From positions 1 through 64,000 of the forward strand of contig NZ_FORN01000011.1 of the NCBI RefSeq assembly GCF_900114015.1: DNA of 64,000 nt. The letters are read 5' to 3'. The notes under the pieces are model-generated. The model saw nothing but the letters and a program-made list of their open reading frames with translations. It was not told the DNA's origin and did not search any database. The first letter of the stretch is position 1. Each line of letters opens with the position of its first letter. Positions 1 through 6,625 of this stretch are shown here, piece by piece. The stretch comes from Caulobacter sp. UNC279MFTsu5.1. Its GTDB lineage: Bacteria; Pseudomonadota; Alphaproteobacteria; Caulobacterales; Caulobacteraceae. Made by a program: the position numbers and the translations under genes.

Positions 1-440
1 ACCCTTCCAGACCACCCCCATACTGGTCCCACCTGAAGGCACGGGAAGGGCGTCCGGCCGGCGACCGAGCGGCCTTCGGGGGTGGACGAGCGGGAAGCGC
101 TCGCCGGTGGTCTTGAGTGACGCTTCGGGCGTCCTGGGCAGGTTCCTTGCAACACAGGACGAAGCCCGGCGGCGAAGGATCGGCGGACGCGGCAGGCCTG
201 GGCTGAAATCGCCCAGGCGGTCCGGAAGGGTCGTCAACCTTCCGCCCGTCGGGGGCCTCCATCGGAGCGGGTTAAAAATCCGCGATCCGAAGGCTTCCGG
301 ATAACGGCTGCACGCGAAGCGCCTGCCCTTCGTCGAAACGGTACACAACATCAAAGCTACTCCGGGCGAGGCCCGGGCGCTTCGCACCCTTCCCACCCAT
401 CGCAGCGAAAGCGCGTGAGCGCGAAATCGCGCCTGCGAGA
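1..440. other. Hairpin-rich stretch with no gene recognised
   Basis: No convincing coding frame was found. The segment carries several perfect short stems: GCCTGGGC/GCCCAGGC (196-203 with 211-218), CGGAAGG/CCTTCCG (223-229 with 238-244) and CCGGGC/GCCCGG (362-367 with 371-376). This would fit a structured RNA or a long 5' leader. On the minus strand an ATG at 22-20 follows a purine-rich AGGTGGGA, so the segment could be the leader of a gene running off the left edge, but only seven codons are visible. I looked for RNase P, tmRNA, SRP RNA and cobalamin riboswitch signatures from memory and recognised none. Confidence 0.3.
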
Positions 441-555
441 GGCCCCCTCAGTCGCTTCGCGACAGCTCCCCCAGAGGGGGAGCATCTATGCGGCGCGGCG
501 GCCGATCAGATCCTCCCCCTCTGGGGGAGGTGGCCCGGAGGGCCGGAGGGGGATC
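441..555. repeat. Intergenic palindromic repeat (paired hairpins)
   Basis: Two hairpins sit about 30 bases apart: GCTCCCCC-AGA-GGGGGAGC (465-483) and CTCCCCC-TCT-GGGGGAG (513-529). They are flanked by C-rich and G-rich arms (GGCCCCCTC on the left, GGCCGGAGGGGG on the right), so the whole block can fold back on itself. It lies just downstream of the minus-strand asparaginase gene. From general knowledge, elements of this look recur between genes in Caulobacterales; here only one copy is seen. It may act as a terminator or mRNA-stabilising structure for the asparaginase transcript. Confidence 0.6.
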
Positions 556-576
556 GCGGGCGGTGCGCCGGGACCC

Positions 577-1455
577 CTAGAACGCCTCGGCCACGATCGT
601 CCCGTCCGGCAGCAGCGCCGCGCGCTTGAGGCCGCTCGAGGCGAACGGCATGGCCACGTTGCCGTCGCGGTCGACGGCGACCAGCCCGCCGTGGCCGCCG
701 AGGTCGGCCACGCCCTGGATGGCGGCCCGGGCGGCGCTGTCCAGGCTTTCGCCGCCGAACCGCACCCGGTGGGCGATCTGGGCGGCGACGGCGGTGCGGA
801 TGAAGTATTCGCCCTGGCCGGTGCAGGACACCGCCGCATGGCCGTCGGCCCAGGCGCCGGCCCCGATGATCGGACTGTCGCCGACCCGGCCTGGCAGCTT
901 GCCGAACACCCCGGCGGTCGAGGTCGCGGCGGCCAGGCGCCCCTCGGCGTCGCGGACCACGCAGCCGACGGTGCCGGTCGGCAGGACCTCTGGGGCGTGA
1001 TTGGCCTCGAAGGCCCCGGCCTGGGTGAACCAGGTGGTCGGATCGGCGATCGCCTTGAGGCCCTGCTCGCGGGCGAAGGCCATGGCCCCTTCGCCGGCCA
1101 GCATCACGTGCGGGGTGCGCTCCATCACCGCGCGGGCCGCCAGGATCGGGCTTTCGAAGCCCTGCAGGGCCGCCACCGACCCGGCGCGCAGGGTGGCGCC
1201 GTCCATCAGGCTGGCGTCCAGCTCGTAGGCGCCGTCGGCGTTGGGCGAGGCGCCCTTGCCGGCGATGTAGAGGCCGCTGGCCTCCAGGGCGACGACGGTC
1301 TCGACGGCCACGTCCAGGGCGCTGGCCCCCGCCGCCAGCCGCTCGCGCGCCGCCTCGACCAAGCCGCGCATGTGGGCGATCTCGACGCCGTAGTCGTGGC
1401 CGCGCTTGGCCCCCGCGCCGCCGTGCAGGGCGAGGGTAAAACGTTTGTTTGACAT
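577..1455 (-). CDS. iaaA: Isoaspartyl peptidase / L-asparaginase (type 2, Ntn hydrolase)
   Basis: A 292-residue protein of the plant-type asparaginase / isoaspartyl dipeptidase family. It hydrolyses L-asparagine and beta-aspartyl dipeptides after self-cleavage into alpha and beta chains. The N-terminal LALHGGAGA is the family's opening motif. The GTVGCVVRD segment contains the predicted nucleophile Thr162, which becomes the new N-terminus of the beta chain. Asp/Arg-rich substrate-site segments ([10 protein letters not shown], then [14 protein letters not shown] [11 protein letters not shown]) follow. It starts at an ATG with AAGGAAG upstream. The intergenic space to the divergent quinone oxidoreductase is only 71 bases, so the two probably share a divergent promoter region. 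The length is slightly short for the family but all catalytic blocks are present. Confidence 0.9.
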   Translation of the reverse strand: MSNKRFTLALHGGAGAKRGHDYGVEIAHMRGLVEAARERLAAGASALDVAVETVVALEASGLYIAGKGASPNADGAYELDASLMDGATLRAGSVAALQGFESPILAARAVMERTPHVMLAGEGAMAFAREQGLKAIADPTTWFTQAGAFEANHAPEVLPTGTVGCVVRDAEGRLAAATSTAGVFGKLPGRVGDSPIIGAGAWADGHAAVSCTGQGEYFIRTAVAAQIAHRVRFGGESLDSAARAAIQGVADLGGHGGLVAVDRDGNVAMPFASSGLKRAALLPDGTIVAEAF

Positions 1456-1526
1456 TCTGCTTCCTTGGCCGTCCGGCGTGCGCTAGCGTCCGGCCGCTCA
1501 TAAAGACAAACGCAGGGAGAGGCGAG

Positions 1527-2525
1527 ATGAAGGCGGTGCTCAGCAAGGCGGTCGGCGGACCCGAGACCCTGGTGCTGGAAGACCTGCCCGATCCGCGTCC
1601 CGGTCCGGGCCAGGTGGTGCTGGAGGTCAGGGCCTGCGGCGTCAACTATCCCGACGTGTTGATCATCGAGGACAAGTACCAGTTCAAGCCCGAGCGGCCG
1701 TTCGCCCCCGGCGGCGAGGTGTCGGGCGTGGTCACGGCGGTGGGCGAGGGGGTCACGGCCCTGCGGGTCGGCCAGCGGGTGCTGGCCTCGACCGGCTGGG
1801 GCGGCATGGCCCAACAGGTGGCGCTGGACGCCGCGCGCTGCACGCCGATCCCCGACGGCATGCCGTTCGACGAGGCCGCCGCCTTCATCCTGACCTACGG
1901 CACCTCCTACTACGCCTTGAAGGACCGCGGCCGCTTGAAGGCCGGCGAGACCCTGCTGGTGCTGGGCGCGGCCGGCGGCGTCGGCCTGGCGGCGGTCGAG
2001 CTGGGCAAGGCGGCCGGGGCGCGGGTGATCGCCGCCTGCTCCAGCCAGGAGAAGGTCGACCTGGCCGTCAGCCGCGGCGCCGACGCCGGCGTGGTCTATC
2101 CGCGCGGCCCGTTCGACAAGGACGGCCAGAAGGCCCTGGCGACATTGATCAAGGACGCCTGCGGTCCGGGCGGCTGGGACGTGGCCTATGACGCGGTCGG
2201 CGGCGACTATTCCGAGGCGGCGATCCGCGCGGCCGGCTGGAACGGCCGCTTCCTGGTGATCGGCTTCCCGTCCGGCATCCCGAAGATCCCGCTGAACCTG
2301 ACCCTGCTGAAGTCCTGCGACATCGTCGGGGTGTTCTGGGGCGCGGCGGTGGCCCGCGATCCCGAGGGCCACGCCCAAAACGTCCGCGAGCTGATGGACC
2401 TCTATGCGGCGGGCAAGATCCGGCCCTATGTCTCCGAGCGGTTCCCGCTGGCCAGGGCCGGCGACGCCATCGCCCACCTGGCCAGCCGCAAGGCCATGGG
2501 CAAGGTCGTGGTCGTCAACGAATAG
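1527..2525 (+). CDS. Zinc-independent NADPH:quinone oxidoreductase (MDR family)
   Basis: A 332-residue medium-chain dehydrogenase/reductase of the quinone-oxidoreductase subgroup. It has an N-terminal GroES-like substrate domain (MKAVLSKAVGGPETL onward, with RACGVNYPD and PGGEVSG) and a Rossmann domain opening with LGAAGGVGLAAVELGKAAGA, which binds NADPH. The structural and catalytic zinc ligands of alcohol dehydrogenases are not evident, as expected for this subgroup. The ATG at 1527 is chosen because GGGAGAGG precedes it; the open frame extends further upstream without a ribosome site. The substrate is unknown (quinones, enones or acyl-CoA derivatives). It is divergent from the asparaginase gene, and a gap of about 200 bases separates it from the polysaccharide genes downstream. 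Confidence 0.85.
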   Translation: MKAVLSKAVGGPETLVLEDLPDPRPGPGQVVLEVRACGVNYPDVLIIEDKYQFKPERPFAPGGEVSGVVTAVGEGVTALRVGQRVLASTGWGGMAQQVALDAARCTPIPDGMPFDEAAAFILTYGTSYYALKDRGRLKAGETLLVLGAAGGVGLAAVELGKAAGARVIAACSSQEKVDLAVSRGADAGVVYPRGPFDKDGQKALATLIKDACGPGGWDVAYDAVGGDYSEAAIRAAGWNGRFLVIGFPSGIPKIPLNLTLLKSCDIVGVFWGAAVARDPEGHAQNVRELMDLYAAGKIRPYVSERFPLARAGDAIAHLASRKAMGKVVVVNE

Positions 2526-2732
2526 TCCGCGACATCGCGACACAGGCGGATTCATGGTCTCCGAAATCGAAGTCTTCAAAGGGCCTGGTCTGTCTGCGTC
2601 GTCAGTTGCTTAAATGGTAAATCGTTCCTGAATGCACAACCTCAAGGTTAAGTCTCGCTAATCATCCTTCTTGGGAAAAGGCTAAGCCTGTTCCTGTAGA
2701 CCTATGCTCCAAGTTGTCGGAGTTGGGCCAAG

Positions 2733-3647
2733 ATGTTTCTTCCAGCGAGAGACGCTTCCTCTCCAGAGGTGCGTCAGAACTTCCGTATGAACCGCCGCCC
2801 TGAAGAGCGCGTGCAGGTGCTTGGCGGGTCGATGGACCTGGTCCGTCCCGAGGAGGTCTTCCACTTCGTGGCGGGCAAGATCGCCGCGCGGGAAAGCGCC
2901 GTGGTCGCCAACCACAACCTCCACAGCCTGTACCTGATCCGCAGGGACGAGAAGATCGCCGAGTTCTTCCGCACGTCCGACCTGATCGAGGTCGACTCCG
3001 TGCCGCTGATCTTCTGGGCGCGCATCGTCGGCCGGGCCAGCCGCCGGTTCCACCGCTGCACCTATCTGGACTGGCGCGACGCGTTCTGGGAGCGGGCCAT
3101 CCACGAGAACTGGAAGGTGTTCTTCGTCGGCGGCGCCCCGGGCGTCGGCGAGAAGGCGACGGCGCGGATCCAGGCCGACTGGCCGGGCGCGCGGATCCGC
3201 ACCCACCACGGCTATTTCGACGTCACGCCCGGCTCGGCCGAGAACCAGGCGGTGGTCGACGCGATCAACGACTATCGGCCCGACATCGTGCTGGTCGGCA
3301 TGGGCATGCCGCGCCAGGAGGTCTGGGTGCTGGAGAACAAGGCCAAGCTGGGACCCTGCGTGACCTTCACGGTCGGCGGGGCGTTCGACTACGAGGCCGG
3401 CGTCCAGCGTCCTTCGCCCCGCTGGATGGGGCAGGTGGGCATGGAGTGGCTGTTCCGGCTGGTGGTCGATCCGCGGCGCCTGTTCACCCGCTATTGCGTG
3501 GAACCGTGGCACCTGATGGGCCCGGCCCTGCGGGACGTGCGCCGCGCCTTGGCGCGGCAGGCCGTTTCCGGTAAAGCTGCGGACGCTCGCGCGGAGTATG
3601 TGCGGGCGTCGGATTTGGCGCGCTCTGATGTTCTGGGGGGACAATGA
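2733..3647 (+). CDS. WecG/TagA/CpsF family glycosyltransferase (possible HfsJ relative)
   Basis: A protein of about 304 residues matching the WecG/TagA/CpsF (GT26) family, which adds the second sugar to a polyprenyl-diphosphate-linked first sugar at the inner membrane. Family blocks seen are the NHNLHSLYLIRRD segment, the acidic IEVDSVPLIFW block, VFFVGGAPGVGEKA, DIVLVGMGMPRQEVWV and FTVGGAFDYEAG, then an Arg-rich C-terminal end that probably docks on the membrane. The true start may be the ATG at 2787 (MNRRPEERVQ), which removes 18 poorly conserved residues. The stop overlaps the ATG of the next gene by ATGA, so the two are probably translated together. Caulobacter HfsJ belongs to this family, but a second family member lies at 31.6-32.5 kb, so orthology cannot be decided here. 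Confidence 0.85.
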   Translation: MFLPARDASSPEVRQNFRMNRRPEERVQVLGGSMDLVRPEEVFHFVAGKIAARESAVVANHNLHSLYLIRRDEKIAEFFRTSDLIEVDSVPLIFWARIVGRASRRFHRCTYLDWRDAFWERAIHENWKVFFVGGAPGVGEKATARIQADWPGARIRTHHGYFDVTPGSAENQAVVDAINDYRPDIVLVGMGMPRQEVWVLENKAKLGPCVTFTVGGAFDYEAGVQRPSPRWMGQVGMEWLFRLVVDPRRLFTRYCVEPWHLMGPALRDVRRALARQAVSGKAADARAEYVRASDLARSDVLGGQ

Positions 3648-3838
3648 GCCTGAAAATCTACATGCCGTCGCCTGGCCGCAAGGCCGAACCCAATATCGCG
3701 CAACGCGTCGCGGCGATCTTCGGCCTGGCCGGACTTGTCCTGGCCTGGGCCGTCGTTCTGCTGCCCTGCGCGGTCTGGCTGCTGTTTAACCTGGTGTTCA
3801 ACCGGCCGCAGCCGTCGCCGGCCGGTCAACAAGCCTGA
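3644..3838 (+). CDS. Small single-pass membrane protein coupled to the WecG-type gene
   Basis: A 64-residue protein with a basic N-terminus (MSLKIYMPSPGRKAEPN) and one long hydrophobic segment at about residues 20-51, ending in a short Pro/Gln-rich tail. Its ATG overlaps the stop of the upstream WecG-type gene (ATGA), which strongly suggests a real, translationally coupled gene and a partner role for the glycosyltransferase, for example as a membrane anchor or assembly factor. I do not recognise a named family. A GC-rich imperfect hairpin (TCCTGGC at 3854-3860 with GCCAGGA at 3878-3884) follows and may stop or stabilise the transcript. Confidence 0.7.
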   Translation: MSLKIYMPSPGRKAEPNIAQRVAAIFGLAGLVLAWAVVLLPCAVWLLFNLVFNRPQPSPAGQQA

Positions 3839-3947
3839 ACGTCGTTCACTTAGTCCTGGCCAGGCGCGCCGCGCCGCGCCAGGATAGCCGCGCCTGACGC
3901 AGCGGCCCGCCCTTCCAGAGGCCGCGCGCGGCCAAAGGGAGCGGCGC

Positions 3948-4835
3948 ATGACGGGACGTCTGGACGGCAAGGTCGCGGTGATCACCGGCGGGTGCTCGGG
4001 CATCGGGCTGGGGACGGTGGAGCTGTTCGCGGCTCAGGGCGCGAAGGTCGTCGCCGCCGACGTGCAGACCGAGAAGGGCGAGATGCTGGAGAAGCGTTTC
4101 CCCGGCCAGGTCCGCTTCGCCCCTTGCGACGTCACTCACGAAAGCCAGATCGCCGCGGCCATGGCCCTGGCCCAGGAGGCGTTCGGCGGCCTCGACATCC
4201 TGTTCAACAACGCCGGTCACGGCGGGGCGCCCAACGGCGTGGCCGACATGACCGCCGAGGGCTGGGACGCCACCTTCGCCCTGCTGCTGCGCGGTCCGGT
4301 GCTGGGCATGAAGCACGCCCTGCCGCTGATGCTGGAGCGCGGCGGCGGCAGCATCGTCAACACCGCCTCGATCGCCGGCCTGCAGGCGGGTTTCGGACCC
4401 CTGGCCTATTCCACGGCCAAGGCGGCGGTGATCCACCTGAGCCGCTGCGCGGCGGCCGAGCTGTCGCCGCTGAAGGTCCGGGTCAACGCCATCTGCCCCG
4501 GTCTGATCGCCACCTCGATCTTCGGGGCGTCGATGGGCCTGTCGCGTGAGGTCGCCGACCAGATGGCGGCCCGGGTGGCCGAGGTCGGGCCGAAGATCCA
4601 GCCGATCCCCAAGGCCGGCCTGCCCGACGACATCGCCCGGGCGGCGCTCTATCTGGCCAGCGACGATTCCGAGTTCGTGACCGGCACGCACATCGTGGTC
4701 GACGGCGGCGTCACGATCGGCGGCCGCCACGCCTGGGACCACGCCGCCCCCTCGCCCCTGTTGTCGGCCATGGGGATCACGCCCGAACAGGCCGAGCAGA
4801 TGCGGGCGGCGATGATCGCCGGGCAGGGCCGGTGA
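3948..4835 (+). CDS. Short-chain dehydrogenase/reductase (SDR)
   Basis: A 295-residue classical SDR that would use NAD(P)H to oxidise or reduce an unidentified alcohol or ketone. Visible are the cofactor motif TGGCSGIG (residues 13-20), the NNAG motif (residues 87-90) and the catalytic Ser141, Tyr154 and Lys158 in NTASIAGL and AYSTAKAA. The usual C-terminal block (SEFVTGTHIVVDGG) is followed by an extra tail of about 45 residues. GGGAG lies seven bases before the ATG. The gene follows the WecG/small-protein pair on the same strand after a gap of 109 bases. Nothing in the sequence ties it to sugar metabolism. Confidence 0.85.
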   Translation: MTGRLDGKVAVITGGCSGIGLGTVELFAAQGAKVVAADVQTEKGEMLEKRFPGQVRFAPCDVTHESQIAAAMALAQEAFGGLDILFNNAGHGGAPNGVADMTAEGWDATFALLLRGPVLGMKHALPLMLERGGGSIVNTASIAGLQAGFGPLAYSTAKAAVIHLSRCAAAELSPLKVRVNAICPGLIATSIFGASMGLSREVADQMAARVAEVGPKIQPIPKAGLPDDIARAALYLASDDSEFVTGTHIVVDGGVTIGGRHAWDHAAPSPLLSAMGITPEQAEQMRAAMIAGQGR

Positions 4836-4899
4836 AGTCGGTGCGGCGAGTCTGATCGGTCGGGGGCGTGCGAGCCGGCGTCCGCTTCGGTTGGATCCT

Positions 4900-5766
4900 T
4901 TAGGAGCGCACGCCCACGCCAACATGAACCCACTTCGTGGGCGCGCCGGGGGCCTGGCGGTCCAGCCACTGATAGGGCGCTTCGTTCCAGGGCACGATCC
5001 AGGGCGACAGGTTGTCGAGCACGACCTCGCCCTCGCTGGTGGCCACCAGCAGCACGGCGTGCATCTCCCCGTGGAAGGTGCGGACGATGGCGATCGACAA
5101 GGCCTCGCCCGGAGCGCCGGCCTCGATCAGCGCCCGCCGCTTGGCCAGAGCGTAGTCCTCGCAGTCGCCGCGTTTGACGTGGTCGACGCCGGCGGCCCAG
5201 TAGTCGGCGCGCCCATAGGCGGCGTAGTCGTCGGAGCGGCGGATCGAGCGGTTGATCTGGGTGTTGATGCGCTGCAACTCGCGGTCGCTCAAGGCGCTGA
5301 CGATCGGGGGCGCCGGGGCGTCCTCCACCGCCGGGGCGTCCTCCACCGCCGGGGCGGGGGTTTCGGCCGCCGCCTGCTCGGCCTCTTCCGTGAAGGCGGG
5401 GGCGATGGGTTCGAACAGGTTCGGGACGGGCCGCGGCGCGAGCGGGCGGTTGATGTAGCCCGGGAAGGCCGAGGCGGGCGCCTCGCTGAGCTCGGCGGTC
5501 GTGCGCCCGAACAAGGCGGCCCAGCGGGCCTGGCCGGCCCACTGACGGACTTCGGCGAGCTTGGCCGCCTGGCTGGCGTCGATCTCGCCGCCGCGGATGC
5601 CGTCCACGCACTCGATGGGCTGGCGCTGGCAGAGGTCGGCGAAGCCGACCGGCGCGGCGGTGGGGGCGCCCAGCGGCATGGGCGGCGCAACCTTCATCGG
5701 CGCCGCGACGGCCAGGGCCGGAGCGAACGCAAGAACCAGAAGGCTGAGGGCAGGCCAGTTGCGCAT
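4900..5766 (-). CDS. Periplasmic transglutaminase-like cysteine peptidase (BTLCP, LapG-like)
   Basis: A 288-residue exported protein with a signal peptide (MRNWPALSLLVLAFAPALAVA) and a C-terminal bacterial transglutaminase-like cysteine peptidase domain. The catalytic triad is visible: Cys202 in KRGDCEDYALAKR, His236 in GEMHAVLLV and Asp251 in VVLDNLSPW. Pseudomonas LapG, the best-known member, cleaves a large RTX adhesin and is held in check by the c-di-GMP receptor LapD. No LapD-like gene is seen in this window. A low-complexity Ala/Pro/Glu linker (residues 135-155) is encoded by a tandem repeat of an 18-base unit at 5313-5356. The upstream region is AT-rich and contains a 33-base inverted repeat. 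Confidence 0.8.
   Translation of the reverse strand: MRNWPALSLLVLAFAPALAVAAPMKVAPPMPLGAPTAAPVGFADLCQRQPIECVDGIRGGEIDASQAAKLAEVRQWAGQARWAALFGRTTAELSEAPASAFPGYINRPLAPRPVPNLFEPIAPAFTEEAEQAAAETPAPAVEDAPAVEDAPAPPIVSALSDRELQRINTQINRSIRRSDDYAAYGRADYWAAGVDHVKRGDCEDYALAKRRALIEAGAPGEALSIAIVRTFHGEMHAVLLVATSEGEVVLDNLSPWIVPWNEAPYQWLDRQAPGAPTKWVHVGVGVRS
5313..5356 (-). repeat. 18-base tandem repeat inside the peptidase gene
   Basis: The unit CCGGGGCGTCCTCCACCG occurs twice in a row (5313-5330, 5331-5348), followed by eight bases of a third copy. It is in frame and encodes the repeated PAVEDA-type linker between the exported N-terminal region and the peptidase domain. Such a repeat can change copy number by slippage without breaking the frame. 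Confidence 0.85.
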
Positions 5767-5856
5767 GGATATTCATCCCCTGTTCGGGAGTAAATATCAC
5801 CAACAAAACATAACAACCGGCGTAGATGGATGGGTAAATAGAAGTATATAGACATA

Positions 5857-5889
5857 GTAAATTCCCCATTATTCAATAAGGGATTTTAC
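5857..5889. promoter_or_regulatory. Inverted repeat in the promoter region of the LapG-like gene
   Basis: Left arm GTAAATTCCCC and right arm AGGGATTTTAC are imperfect inverse complements around an AT-rich centre. The block is about 90-120 bases upstream of the peptidase start at 5766, in one of the few AT-rich stretches of this region. It could be an operator for an unknown regulator. GTAAATTCC also occurs at 6514-6522, next to the start of the VanZ-like gene. Confidence 0.35.
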
Positions 5890-5937
5890 CTAGACGAGTA
5901 AGCGTTGCTGCATGGCTTGATCTTGGCGCGCGCAACG

Positions 5938-5971
5938 AAAAAGCCGGCGACGTCGGGGACGTCGCCGGCTT
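5938..5971 (-). terminator. Intrinsic terminator of the VanZ-like gene
   Basis: A perfect 14-base-pair stem, AAGCCGGCGACGTC (5941-5954) with GACGTCGCCGGCTT (5958-5971), has a three-base loop. On the minus strand it is followed by TTTTT. It lies 20 bases beyond the stop of the VanZ-like gene. Confidence 0.85.
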
Positions 5972-5990
5972 CTGAGGTCGCACAGGCCGA

Positions 5991-6461
5991 TCAGGCTGGG
6001 TTGGCCGAGGAGGCCGCGCCCCGCCCCTCGGGAGCGGGACGGTGACGGCGGCGCTTGCGCCTGTCCATCGCCCGGAGCTGCCGGACGCTGAGGTCGGGGT
6101 GGGCGCGAAGCTGATGGCGCAGGCGCTCGACCATGCCCGGCAGAACGGCCGCGGCGATCCCCGCCGTGTCCGCGATGAAGTCAGCCAGCGACATGTCGCG
6201 GCCTGTCAGGCCCTGCAGGAGTTCGATGGCCAGGCCCAGCGCGGCTGCGACCACGGCCAGGTCGGTCCGTCGCCGGCGGGGCGCGATGATGAAGAGCGCA
6301 TTGGTCACCGCGAAGAAGGCGATGGCGTGGGCTTCCTTGTCGGTGAAGCCGAACCGCAGTTCGAGGTCCTGGAACGGACCCAGCATCACCACCATCAGGC
6401 TGGCGAACGCGATCGCGAAGAAGGCTTTAAAGCATCGTTGCAGAGTGCGCGGCGTCAACAT
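5991..6461 (-). CDS. VanZ-like membrane protein
   Basis: A protein of about 156 residues with three or four hydrophobic segments and the VanZ-like signature: an acidic/His pair in DKEAHAIAFFAVTNAL and the AIELLQGLTGRDMSLADFIADT block. It ends in a very basic Arg-rich tail. VanZ-like proteins are poorly understood integral membrane proteins often found near exopolysaccharide genes. The ATG at 6461 is preferred over an upstream GTG at 6488 because AAGGAG (6477-6472) sits ten bases before it. It is preceded on the same strand by the Wzc-type gene but separated from it by two strong hairpins, so it is probably transcribed on its own. Confidence 0.7.
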   Translation of the reverse strand: MLTPRTLQRCFKAFFAIAFASLMVVMLGPFQDLELRFGFTDKEAHAIAFFAVTNALFIIAPRRRRTDLAVVAAALGLAIELLQGLTGRDMSLADFIADTAGIAAAVLPGMVERLRHQLRAHPDLSVRQLRAMDRRKRRRHRPAPEGRGAASSANPA

Positions 6462-6570
6462 CGAGGGGGTGCTCCTTAACTCGCGCACATTCCCTCATCG
6501 ACTTCAATTACTGGTAAATTCCTATGATTAATGCCTGATAATACTTGGAAATTTATCGATGGGGCAAAAG

Positions 6571-6625
6571 AAAAGCCCGCCGCCGGACGGCGACGGGCTT
6601 TTCCAAAAAAGACCGGCGGGTCTTT
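6571..6625 (-). terminator. Double intrinsic terminator after the Wzc-type gene
   Basis: The first hairpin on the minus strand (AAAGACC 6608-6614 with GGTCTTT 6619-6625) touches the stop codon of the co-polymerase gene and is followed by six T residues. A second, longer stem (6571-6584 with 6589-6602, one mismatch, arms starting AAAAGCCCG) follows and has A/T tracts on both sides, so it may work in both directions. Confidence 0.85.

Noticed and set aside
1..440. RNase P RNA, tmRNA, SRP RNA or cobalamin riboswitch at the left edge
   Set aside because: The conserved cores I know for these RNAs (for example the GAGGAAAGTCC and ACAGAA parts of RNase P) are not present on either strand.
2600..2680. 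A CtrA-type box (TTAA-N7-TTAA) before the first WecG-type gene
   Set aside because: TTAAGTCTCGCTAAT has a poor second half; the match is no better than expected by chance in an AT-richer spacer.
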